DNA of 64,000 bases. It comes from Epiperipatus broadwayi. Taxonomy: Eukaryota > Onychophora > Udeonychophora > Euonychophora > Peripatidae. Within the stretch, counting starts at the first letter, position 1. Every line of letters starts with the position of its first letter. Positions 1-9,253 of this stretch are shown one piece after another. The position numbers and the translations under genes were made by a program. The notes beneath the pieces were generated by a model that made no database searches, was not told the origin of the DNA, and saw only the letters and a list, made by a program, of their open reading frames with translations. The stretch lies in assembly GCA_028023455.1 (NCBI GenBank), contig JAQFVV010006231.1:5222036-5286035 (forward strand), in the 5' to 3' direction.

Positions 1-432
1 AACAAATGTGTTTTACGAGTTCTTACTTATGCATCTGAGACTTGGACACTTAATAGAAGAGCAATACAGAGACTTCAGACCACTCAAAGAAGTATGGAGA
101 GATGTATGTTGGGAGTAACAATAAGAGATTGAAAACGCAATGTATGGGTAAGAGAACAAACAGGTGTTACTGATCTCATTGAAAAAATTAAAAGATTAAT
201 GGAGTTGGGTTGGACATATTGCTAGAAGAGATGATAATAGATGGACAATTGAAATTTTAAACTGGATTCCAAGAAATTGTAAAAGACCCAGAAGGAGAGC
301 ACATGTGAGATGGATGGATGAAATAAGAAAGTGTGCAGGGGTGATGTGGAGAAGAGAAGCTAAAGATAGGAGAAGATGGATTAAACTTGGAGAGACCTTC
401 ATCCTGCAGTGGATTGATAATGGTTGATGGTG
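1..432 (+). pseudogene. RTE-type retrotransposon, 3' fragment (C-terminal ORF end)
   Basis: The plus strand reads as the C-terminal part of an RTE-type reverse transcriptase protein. Early residues give YASETWTLNRRAIQRLQTTQ, then a stop, then a VWVREQTGVTDLIEKIK-like stretch. After a frameshift near 200 come a GHIARRDDNRW-like segment and an HVRWMDEIRK segment around 300-330. These motifs are typical of the tail of RTE-family proteins annotated in many invertebrates as endonuclease-reverse transcriptases. The fragment ends in a short GATGAT-type tract (about 421-441), as RTE 3' ends often do. The 5' part lies outside the window or is truncated. A stop near 129 and the frameshift show it is dead. 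Confidence 0.8.
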
Positions 433-1430
433 ATGATGATTTGAGGGTTATATAAGAATGATTAAGAATATTTACAAGGATTGTTTTTATAAATTTATTT
501 AAACACACATTGATTACATAAGTAATATTCATTAAGGCTGTAGTTTCAAGCACATGCGTATAAAAAATCAGGTCAATGAAAGCTAAAGTATGAAAACAGT
601 TAAAACAAGGATGAACATATTTTTTAATATTTATTTTGTCTTTAGCAGAATTAGAAGTTAGATAAAAAAGTATACATAAAATGGTGGTTTTTTTTTCTGA
701 GAATTGTATACAATATACATATTGTATACATATTAGAAAAATGTGCAGAAATTGTAATAAATATGAGAAGTAAATTCCATAAAGAAAACTTTAAGATATA
801 TATAATTAATGGAAAGTACTAAAAAACGAAAAAGGCAATTACATGTCTTGAAGAAATGAAGGAATATAGATATTTGAATAATTTGTTACATCAAAAAAAA
901 AAAAATTATATTGGCAATTAGAAAGTAAAATCAAACAAAAAAAAAGTAGAATGGAATTGATTAAAAAATCTATCATGTTTTTAAATAACAAATATGAAAA
1001 AAAATGGTATAATTTTCAAGGAGTGAAAATGAGGTTCATTTTATTGGCTAAGCTTAAGATTCAAAATTGTTTAATAATATTTAAAGAAAAATAGATAAAT
1101 ACCAGATTATTCAAAAAGAAATGAGGTATTTTATTTTAATGAGAAAAATTGAAGATCACTCTCAAATTAAGAAAGACTGCATGAATTGGAAGATTTTTCT
1201 AATATTATATAAGCCATTATCAGAGTTTGTGAAATGAGGGGGGTGGTGAAGTTAAGAGGCAATTGATTTGAAAAAAGGAATAAATACTTTATAAAAATAA
1301 CACAAGTATTGGAAGTGCAAGTAAACAGGGATTCATTATAAATAAAAGTAGAATAACATTGCGGAAATGGATGGTACATCATGTAAAATGAAAATTGATA
1401 ATACATCAGATACAATATCAAGATTAGTTA
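433..1430. other. AT-rich non-coding stretch
   Basis: No open frame or repeat can be supported. Around 853-890 a plus-strand reading gives EEMKEYRYLNN, which resembles the EYKYLG motif after the reverse transcriptase core of RTE elements, so an old fragment may lie here, but it is too short to call. Confidence 0.4.
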
Positions 1431-1439
1431 CTCAATTTA

Positions 1440-1760
1440 ATGAAAGAGCTTACGATGTAGAAAATTCAAATTTATGCCCATATAAGATCATATTTTGGCA
1501 AAGAAGTAGAGGGTTTTTATATAAATGTACAAAATAGTTTTGATCAGACTAAAGCTTTTAAAATTATTATAGGAGAGCCTAATGCTAAAATTGGAAAATG
1601 ACTGAAAGATGAAAGTGGTATGAGTAAATTTGGTTTTAGAGATAAAAAGGAGTTTAAAAACATAGACATATGGAATTTTTGGAAAATAAAAAAGTTATAT
1701 TTTAAGAAAAATGGATGATGGGTATTAATTAACTTCTCTCTACAAAATATTTTTTTTCCT
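1440..1760 (+). pseudogene. RTE endonuclease domain relic
   Basis: The plus-strand reading contains IQIYAHIRSYFGKEVEGFY followed by an FKIIIGEPNAKIGK segment and GMSKFGFRDKKEFKN. This follows the apurinic-like endonuclease of RTE elements, where the usual pattern is a YAP motif, an EEFY segment, then a (G)DFNAKVG motif carrying the catalytic Asp and Asn. Here the GDFNAK position reads GEPNAK, so the catalytic Asp is lost. There are also in-frame stops after IGK and later. Homology is by motif order and spacing only. Confidence 0.65.
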
Positions 1761-2129
1761 GTTTTTGTTATGAATAAAAAATAATCCCTACAATTGCTTC
1801 CATTTTCAAACATTTTAAAAAATAATTGTATTCCAATTAAGAATTTATATGACTACTATATTTTGCTTTCAAATCAGCTTTAAGATTCAATGATTTATGT
1901 ATTCAAATGCTACAGATGTAATAAGTATAAATTGGAATTCTGAATTGAATTTGTAGAATATAAAAAGACTTGACTCTATTAAGCATTCTTGTAGTGATTA
2001 AATATTTAAAACTTCAAAACAAATTCAGAATATTATCCAATGTTGAAGAATATTTATCAAAAATGCAACCTTAGTGATTTTATGAACTGCAGTATTTTAT
2101 TTCTTCAAATGTTGGGTTGCAATTTTAAG

Positions 2130-2320
2130 CCACATATTTAAGTAGATAAGGGAATAAAAATAAATAGAAATTACTCATCATATAAATTTTGCTAGTGATA
2201 TAGTTATTTTGTAAATGATATTTTAGAAAGTAGTATAAAAACCATTTGATAAAAATAAAGTAGTAGAACTAAGCATAAATGCTAAAAAGTTTAAAGTAAT
2301 ATTTTTTAATATATATATAA
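2130..2320 (+). pseudogene. RTE reverse transcriptase core relic
   Basis: The reading INRNYSSYKFASDIVI, continuing into a KVVELSINAKKFKVI segment, fits the RTE pattern I(x)RLRFADDIVLF...VGLKMNxKKTKVM. The FADD catalytic box has become FASD, and a stop interrupts the segment after it. Position and strand agree with the endonuclease relic upstream. Confidence 0.55.
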
Positions 2321-2335
2321 TAGAAGAAATGAATT

Positions 2336-2530
2336 AGAAAGTTTACACTAAAACAGGCAAAACTCTCCATACAGTAGTGCCACTCAGTGCAAGCCAGAGT
2401 AATCAATGATGCCAGAAGGCTTGTACATAAAACCCTTATCTGTTGCCTACTCATCCAATATCCTCAGACTAGTTTCTAGCTTGTGGCTTTCATCAGTAAC
2501 AGTTATGAGCTAGCATAAGAAATGGTCCTC
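2336..2530. repeat. Short insertion within the RTE relic, related to the repeat at 23493-24098
   Basis: This segment separates the RT and C-terminal blocks of the RTE relic and does not read as RTE. Its right half shares about 55 bases with the arms of the inverted repeat at 23493-24098: an ATCCYCAGAC start, TTTCTAGCT, then GGCTxTCATCAGT. It is probably a fragment of the same repeat family. Confidence 0.4.
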
Positions 2531-3060
2531 ATATGATGAAGATTTAAACTACAAATATCTTGGTTAGATCATTAATTTAGATGGAGACAGGCAAAAATAA
2601 TCATGGTATTAAATTTGAATGGAATGAACTTAATATTAAAAGTAAATATGCCTATATTTGTAAAGAAAATTTTGTTTACAATGTGTTGTATTAATAAATA
2701 CTTTTGAATTTGAATCATAGTCTTTTAATAGAAAAATATTATACAACTTTAAATCACAAAGAAAAAAAATAGAGAAATATATATTAGGATTAGAAGAGGA
2801 GATTGAAAGTATAAGATGAAAGAATAAACAGATATCATTGACATCATTAAAAGAATTAAGAGAATGAGATAAAATATGACTGGACATGTTGCTAGGAGAG
2901 ATGATAATAAGTAGGTATCTGAAGTCTTATGAAAATCCACAATAAATTGTAAAAAAAAAAAAACACCTAGAAAAAGATAACATGTAAGATGGATGGATGA
3001 GATAATTTGTTGAAGTCTTGTGAAGAAGAAAAGCTATGGATTGGAAAAACTTAATTTAAT
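2531..3060 (+). pseudogene. RTE C-terminal domain relic
   Basis: The plus strand gives DLNYKYLG*IINLDGD at about 2545-2590, matching the EYxYLGQxI motif that follows the RT core in RTE proteins. Further on it gives HVxRWMDEI-like residues near 2980-3005 and YGLEKLNL near 3030. The segment around 2880-2910 (GHVARRDDN-like in nucleotides) parallels the better copy at 1-432. A run of A residues at 2951-2963 and several stops interrupt it. A 75-residue open frame starting at 3020 only partly overlaps this block and is not a gene. Confidence 0.55.
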
Positions 3061-6000
3061 ATTGAGAAACCATTTTGAAGTAAATATATATAAAAAGTGT
3101 GAGTTGCCATCTTCAAAAGTAAAAATGAAAAAATATAAATTCCCTCAAGACATAATAAGGAACAATTTAAACGAAAAGCATTTTAAGGCACAATTTAGAG
3201 AGCATTTTTATATTTTCGTTTTAGTTTCACTTTCACTGTTTAAGTAATATGAAAAATTGACAAATTATTCCTCATCACCTCTATATATAACAACAGAAAC
3301 CACTTTTATATCTATAAAATTCTATTATTACGCTTATTTACAGCTATTTCACATTCTTTTAAAACTAATATACATGCTTAAAGTTCTGCACAATATGGTT
3401 GCTCAAAATAATGGCCAGTTGGTGAATTTAGATTTAATAAAATATAACTATCCAAAATAATTTTTTTTCATATAAGATAAGGAATTAATTTTACATGAAA
3501 AGGTAGCAAATAGTATAATTTAAAAATATATTTACTTATAAAAATATTTATTATGTATGAATTGTACTTTAGTATATTTAAAATGAACTTTAAGATGGGC
3601 TTCAATTCAAATTATTCTTTCTTTGATATACATTCTGTCGTGAAAGTAGTTGTATTAAAACCTGGAAATGGGAATGCAACCAATGTATTAGGATTGAAAT
3701 TATAAATGAATAATGAATGTATGGGTAAGTGATTACATAATAAAGTAATGATAATGGACATGTCTATTTGGATTTATTGGAAAATGACAGAAAAATTATT
3801 CATACAAAACATTACAATAAAAAATAAAATAAAAATCCTATAACTGATTAAAAACAAAATTAAATTGTGAAAAATACACACTAATTAAAGACTTATTTCA
3901 AATGATAAAGGTTTGAATCCAAATATAAAGATGCACATATAGCATAAGCTAGATATACAAACGATCAATGAATATTAAAAGTTGTCCAGAAAATTATTAT
4001 AGGATAGCCATGGTTGCATTGGAGATAAATGAAATTTTTACATTTTCCTTCTGTGTTATTTTAGAATGCATATATTAAGCAATTATTGACTTTTATCTTT
4101 CACATAGATCTAGAAATATTCTTAAATCAACTTGTATAATATATTGCATTTTATTTTAACAGTTCACATCTTTTCCTCTGCCGGAGAATGCATATATTTC
4201 TTTCAAATCATATTTGATTTTTTTTTACTTAAGCAAAAGTATTATTTTAATAATTTTCTTCATAAAACTGCAATAATTTTAATAGTCCACCAATTAACAT
4301 AGCATAATTAAATGTCCATTATTGTTAACCTAACAAACTATTCATCAATATTTTAAAGGTCAGTTCTTTTACTACACGACTTCTCAGGTTAATGTCTACT
4401 GGAAGCATTTGTTCAGTTTTTGCCCTAAACAAAGAGAAACAAAACATAAATGGAAAAATTATCATGGTTATTTGGAGCAAGTTATTTCTTCTGAATAAAT
4501 TCCATATTCATAACCTTAATTAAAGGTTATAATAATTTAGTAGTCAGACAATTAGTACTTAAGAGTTAGCATAAAACAATTGAGATAAATTACAATTATT
4601 CATCAACATTTTAGAGATCTTCTATTCTTGTCATTTAATTAAACTGGGAGTTTCTTTTTTTAAATTTCTTCTCTTATATATGATGACTGATAATATTAAG
4701 AGATAAAAAAGCAAAAAGTCTGTTATGATTATAAATATAACAATTTTCACCTAGTTTGTGAGATAATTTACAGTAAAATAAAATTGCTGAAACTGTGCCA
4801 TTCTTAAGTTAATATTCCCTCAAAGCATTTAATTATAAAATAGAAAGTTCATAATTGAATTAAGACAATATAAAAGCAAGATATCTTAAAAATTGTTTAC
4901 CCAACCATGACAAATGACTAAGATATGAAGATAATAAATTTTACACTGTTTTTTAAAAAATAATGGTAATAACAAAAATTAACACTATTAAAGATGCAAT
5001 CAGGACTGGTGGTCATTTGAACAGAGAATGAGAGCCACTACCCACATTCTACTTTTATACTCATTGCAGACATGTGTCAAAAGTAATTGCTCCTACTTAA
5101 TTATCAGTGACTTTTTAATTAAAACATGTAAATTACAACATGGAAATAATTACTAAAAATTATATAACTGATGCAATTCATGTGGTAATCCAGGATCACA
5201 GACAAACAACAACAAAAAAAAATCAAGTGAGACTTATTAATTAAAGATTTAATAAGTTATAATAATAAAATTAGACTAATTAATACTTATTTGTGATTAT
5301 TACCTAAGATAAAAATATAACCTTTTTTTATTTAAAATTATCAGAGGTATTAAAATATCGTTTAACCTTCTCTTTTCTTCCAATGCGTAAGCTTGTGGTT
5401 AAGACCTGTAGAGGTCCCTCCCTACCTTTGCATTTTCAACCACACATGCTTTAGGTTTATTGCCTTAGTAAATATTAACTTTTATTGTAAACATTCGATA
5501 TTTAAAAGTAATTATTCTAACATTTAAAAGTAATTATTCTAACATTTAAAAGTAAAAAACTAAAATTGCTTGTATGCACCCTAATTTCTCATGCACACAC
5601 ACATTCAAGGGGAGTTCAGCTATATTTAAAGTAGTTATTAAACTTGAATAATTTTTGCTTGCAAACAAATTACATTTTAAAATATTTATTACACAGAAAT
5701 ATTTTTATAAAGCTACCATTTATAATAAACTACACAAATAACTGACTTTAAATGCTTATAATGACAATATTAAATTTTATCTAGTTTTATTTCAAATAAA
5801 TATCAGTTTTTTTATCTTTTTTTAAACATCTTCAGCTTGCATTAGTTCAACTATTATAGTAATATTTTTTTAAAATAACTCCTTAGTTTACATTACTAGT
5901 GATTAAATTAAAATAAAATATTACTAGACAAAGGGGATAGCATTATTTACAAGTTAAATATTATTACTTTTTTTAGAGTAGAATAGCACAAATTCTGTAC

Positions 6001-6064
6001 ATTGTCTATTTAATAGAGGCCAGGTGCAATATAGTACAGGATCACTATATATATATATATATAT
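3061..6064. other. AT-rich non-coding DNA
   Basis: I see no gene in these 3 kb. There is a small tandem repeat at about 5513-5555 (unit of about 22 bases containing ACATTTAAAAGTAATTATTC, slightly over two copies), and an AT dinucleotide tract at about 6047-6064 that served as target for element A. Confidence 0.6.
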
Positions 6065-7806
6065 TGTACCTATATTGATATAGGCACATATAATTTTATC
6101 TAAAATTATATTATTAAAATAATCTTTCATAAAAGAAAAACATAAAATTAAATGTTGAAGAGTTTATTGCAGCTTGTTTTCGAAAAGATAAGAATTAAAT
6201 AGTTTTCTAGCATTAGTTTTGAAATAAAAAAAGCTAAAATTAATTAATCAAAAGGGGGGAGGGGGAGTCTTGGTTTGAGAAATGAAACTAAAGGTTTACA
6301 AAAGGAAATAAATAGTTTTTATTAGTATTCGTAAAAATATAATTTAAAAGGTTAAAATATACAAATCTCTTTTCATTCAAGTTTAATTAAAGAAAAATAA
6401 TGTTAAAACTAAATAGTAAATTGTATTAAAAATATATGTGCGTATATATGTGCGATGTATGCAAAATAAAAGAAGATTATCATTAAAAACACGGCAATGG
6501 CTATTAATAAAATAAAACAACACGTTTTATTGCATGGCTATTACTAATTAAGCAATCTTCCAAAACACGTTTATCAAATGATTATCATTGGAATTTAGTA
6601 ACAGATCTTTGCCGGAGATATTAGAAAGACAACAAGGCGCAGGTATAAATAGACCTTTTTTTTATCGGACAGTAATCAGTTCCACAAATTAGTTGAGACA
6701 AGTCAGTTCCACAAATTAATTGAGTGAGTGCAGTTCAGAAATTAATTGTGCAGTTAACAACAAAATGCAGTGTTGAGAAGATCTTGGGAACGCACGTTTA
6801 TCTCCAGCCCAGATGTCCGAGAAAACAGCAGATCTGCCCGTGAAATAATGTCAGCTTAACATCTTAGAAAATCTCCGTCAGTATCTATTTGTCTCCGATA
6901 GTAATAATCGTGAAAATCAGGAAACTCAGCAAGGAAACATCCCAGCCGGCTGGAAGCATTCATACTGGAACCATTCATACTGGAAGAAACAACAAACAAG
7001 AAGAAAACAAAGTGTTAAATCTATGTTCAAAATCCTAGGTAAAACATTTGCTTATTTTCGTTATACTGTAATAGCCATTGCATTTCATTAATTCGTGCGA
7101 ATCCTCCAAGAGTCTAATTATATGAACTCGATATCATACATAAATGAACTATTGATATGTGTGTGATTAAATTTCAAATGCTATGTAGTCCTTTATTATC
7201 ATTATTGTGCATGAGTTAATATGTGCGTGATCATTATTACAATATTTATTAGTTAATTTAGAGTGTTCTGTTATTGAATCTATAGGAATATTTAGACTAT
7301 TTAGAAATGTTAATTTAAAATATGCGTGTGTTTTATTAGAAGTATAAAATGTTTAAATTTAGTAAATAAATGTTAGTTAATAAATTATCTTTAAAATTAA
7401 ACTATATTTGTCGGTCAATTCTTTTTATCAATTCTTTTTATCAATTCTTTTTAACAAATTCTTTTATTAATTCTTTTAATCACTAATTAAGTATAATCTA
7501 TTAGTGATTACAAACAACTGAGCTAGTCGTGGATTTAGGCGTTGAGTTAGTGGCCACTATTCAAAGTGCGTTGTCTATTCTTTTAGTATTCTTTTAGAAT
7601 AAGCAGCTGGCACCCATGTTTATACACAAACAAAAAAGTGCTTTGAACTTGGTGTTGAACTCAACAGCTGAGAAGAAGCTATGTCCTGGAAATGTAATGC
7701 TAGTTATATACTTTATAGCTATCGTTTGGGCATACATACTCTCCGAGTATGTTCTTCTCTGCCTAAGAGGCCAGTATTTCGAATACACATATTCGAACAC
7801 GGTTCA
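6065..7806 (+). repeat. 5' LTR of element A
   Basis: 1742 bases, from TGTACCTATATTG to CACGGTTCA, matching 12361-14075 over its whole length with small indels. It holds a TATA box at 6644-6651 followed by TCAGTT initiator-like sequence near 6677-6682. Downstream, a less AT-rich stretch (about 6770-7037) ends in CCTAG|GTAAAAC, a good splice-donor match. A pyrimidine-rich TTCTTTTAG near 7590-7600 could act as acceptor, so a leader intron is possible. The long part after the TATA box means most of this LTR is R/U5. The left end lies in an AT tract; the copy next to the polypurine tract could extend a few bases further (TGTAA before TGTACC). Confidence 0.9.
6644..6651 (+). promoter_or_regulatory. 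TATA box of the element A 5' LTR
   Basis: TATAAATA preceded by GCAGG, with TCAGT-type initiator sequences 30 to 60 bases downstream. It is conserved in the 3' LTR at 12936-12943. Confidence 0.7.
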
Positions 7807-7808
7807 AA

Positions 7809-7827
7809 TGGCTAGACCCAACCGTGG
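7809..7827 (+). promoter_or_regulatory. Primer-binding site of element A, tRNA-Lys-like
   Basis: TGGCTAGACCCAACCGTGG begins two bases after the LTR end and continues GGCTGAAC. Apart from small insertions it follows the known tRNA-Lys primer-binding pattern TGGCGCCCAACGTGGGGC. Element B has TGGCTTTCCCAACATGGG at the same place. Confidence 0.65.
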
Positions 7828-8186
7828 GGCTGAACCTAAGAAACAACAGTAATGAGGTACTTTGTTTCTTGTTTGAAAAATTTGTTTTATACAAAAGTTA
7901 AATTATGTATGTAAAAGTGTTTTAATTTAAAAAAAAAAAGAATTGACCGAAACTTTTTTTTTTTTTTCGAAATGAAAAGAGATTTTGACATTTATGCTAT
8001 CAAATCAGAGTCAATTGGGGGTTATGGGCGGAGTTAAAGCATTAAGAGCGGGTAGTGAAAAGGACAAAAGGCTGGAGTTAACGTGAGTTTCCGTCTTAGT
8101 AAGAAAAATAAATAAATAAGTTGTATTTAAATTTAGTTTAACGTAAGCGCTAGTTTGAAATAAAAAATAAAATACATGGTGTCAAA

Positions 8187-8957
8187 ATGGGAAAAGATAT
8201 AGAGCTGGAGGAAGTAATAAAAAGAGTAGAGGCGTTAGAAAGAGAACATGAGAATGGGAAAACATGGGTGCACATACATAAAATGGAGGCAGTAAATCAG
8301 CTGCTAAAGATAAAAGCATTCTCAGGGAACAGAGGGGAGAATCCAAGTGATCACTTAGAGAGCTTGGAACGTTATTGCTCTTTGAATAGTTTAAGCGAGG
8401 GAGCAAGAATTGCTTTATCTTGCAGTCACATACAGGGAGAAGCCCAACTCTGGTGGAATTCATTATGTAAAAAACCGACAACATTCGGTGAATACAAGTG
8501 TTCGTTGTTGGCAAACTATTGGGGGGAGGAGCTGCAGGAAAAGGTTAAGTTTCAAGTAGAGCAGGACAGGTGGCAGATGGGGGAGTTATTTATTACATTT
8601 TTTCGTAGACAAATAGTGAAATTGAGATCAATCACAGCATACAAATTATCGGAGCAGCATATTATGCATATAGTTAGGTGTGGTTTACCTGAGAAGGTGG
8701 AACAAATGATGATTGGCAAGCAAATGGTAGAGCAGATGGCCGAAATACTACTGGCATTGGACAACAATAGGGGGATGGTGGATGGTCAAGATGAGGATGG
8801 AAACACAAAAGTTGATTGTACGCAAGTAGCAAATCTGGTATGTAGTGGAGAAGAAAGCATGCCCATGATGGCACCTCAGAGCTGTCCGAAGATAGAGATA
8901 AAGGTAGGGGGGTTGCAACTAGTGCATTGTTTGATTCGGGGAGTCAGGTATCGGTAA
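8187..8957 (+). CDS. Gag of element A, running out of frame into the protease region
   Basis: 256 codons from an ATG following GGTGTCAAA. Residues 1-25 are charged and helical. Residues 35-195 align with the gag core of element C at residues 178-345: shared features are VNQLLKIKAF/INQFLKIRTF, the Trp-Trp pair (LWWNSL versus AWWESL) and FFRRQ. The segment VCSGEESMPMMAPQSCPKI precedes the protease as in C. No CCHC zinc knuckle is present, a property shared with B and C. The last dozen residues are out of frame: a run of six G (8907-8912) appears to carry one extra base, after which the DSGS protease reading continues in another frame. Originally gag and pol were probably one frame, as in C. Confidence 0.85.
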   Translation: MGKDIELEEVIKRVEALEREHENGKTWVHIHKMEAVNQLLKIKAFSGNRGENPSDHLESLERYCSLNSLSEGARIALSCSHIQGEAQLWWNSLCKKPTTFGEYKCSLLANYWGEELQEKVKFQVEQDRWQMGELFITFFRRQIVKLRSITAYKLSEQHIMHIVRCGLPEKVEQMMIGKQMVEQMAEILLALDNNRGMVDGQDEDGNTKVDCTQVANLVCSGEESMPMMAPQSCPKIEIKVGGLQLVHCLIRGVRYR

Positions 8958-9253
8958 TGTCACAGGAAATGTTTAATAAAATAAGTGACATTGACCCGGA
9001 AATTAAAATATTGCCTTTAAAAACAGTATGTTTTGTTGGCTAATGGTAAAAAGGCGAAGTTGGCATCCAAACAGGCATGGGTGAAATTACACATGGCAGA
9101 GGGAGAATATATGCTGTTCTGTTGATTTTGGAGGGACTGATTCATGAGGTTATATTAGGCTTGGATTTTATGTACAAAACAGGCTGTGTATTGGATTATA
9201 AACGGAGCCGGGCAGAAATAAACAACGTAATAATTCCGTTTACAAAACACTAG
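8905..9253 (+). pseudogene. Protease of element A, frameshifted
   Basis: Read across frames, this encodes a retropepsin-type aspartic protease: ALFDSGSQVSVM with the catalytic Asp codon at 8933-8935, then LANGKKAKLASKQAWVKLH, then LLILEGLIHEVILGLDFMYK. It lines up with B (LILEGLIHDVILRSDFMHK) and C (FLIMGSLIHDVILGSNFLYK). Frameshifts lie at about 8907-8912, near 9030 and near 9110, and a TAG at 9251-9253 separates it from the pol frame. Confidence 0.8.

Larger units (their letters stand above)
1431..3060 (+). mobile_element. Heavily decayed RTE-type non-LTR retrotransposon
   Basis: Three blocks in correct order and the same orientation match an RTE-type element: an endonuclease block (about 1440-1760), a reverse transcriptase block (about 2130-2320) and a C-terminal block (about 2531-3060). 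A repeat-like insertion lies between the last two. All blocks carry many stops and frameshifts. The C-terminal block is homologous to the fragment at 1-432: both contain the GHxARRDDN-like and HVRWMDEI segments. Exact termini and target duplications were not found. Confidence 0.7.

Noticed and set aside
5385-5450. Possible tRNA-like sequence (GTGGTTAAGACCTG)
   Set aside because: No matching B box or acceptor stem could be found.
6033-6064. GGATCAC left of element A resembling the end of element B's LTR (GGATCAC at 14094 and 20521)
   Set aside because: Only seven or eight bases are shared, next to simple AT repeats; not enough to claim A split a B copy.
7594-7852. Open frames on both strands near the end of the element A LTR, repeated in the other LTR (13866-14091)
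   Set aside because: They are conserved only because the LTRs are duplicates; composition is that of AT-rich chance translation and both strands are open at once.
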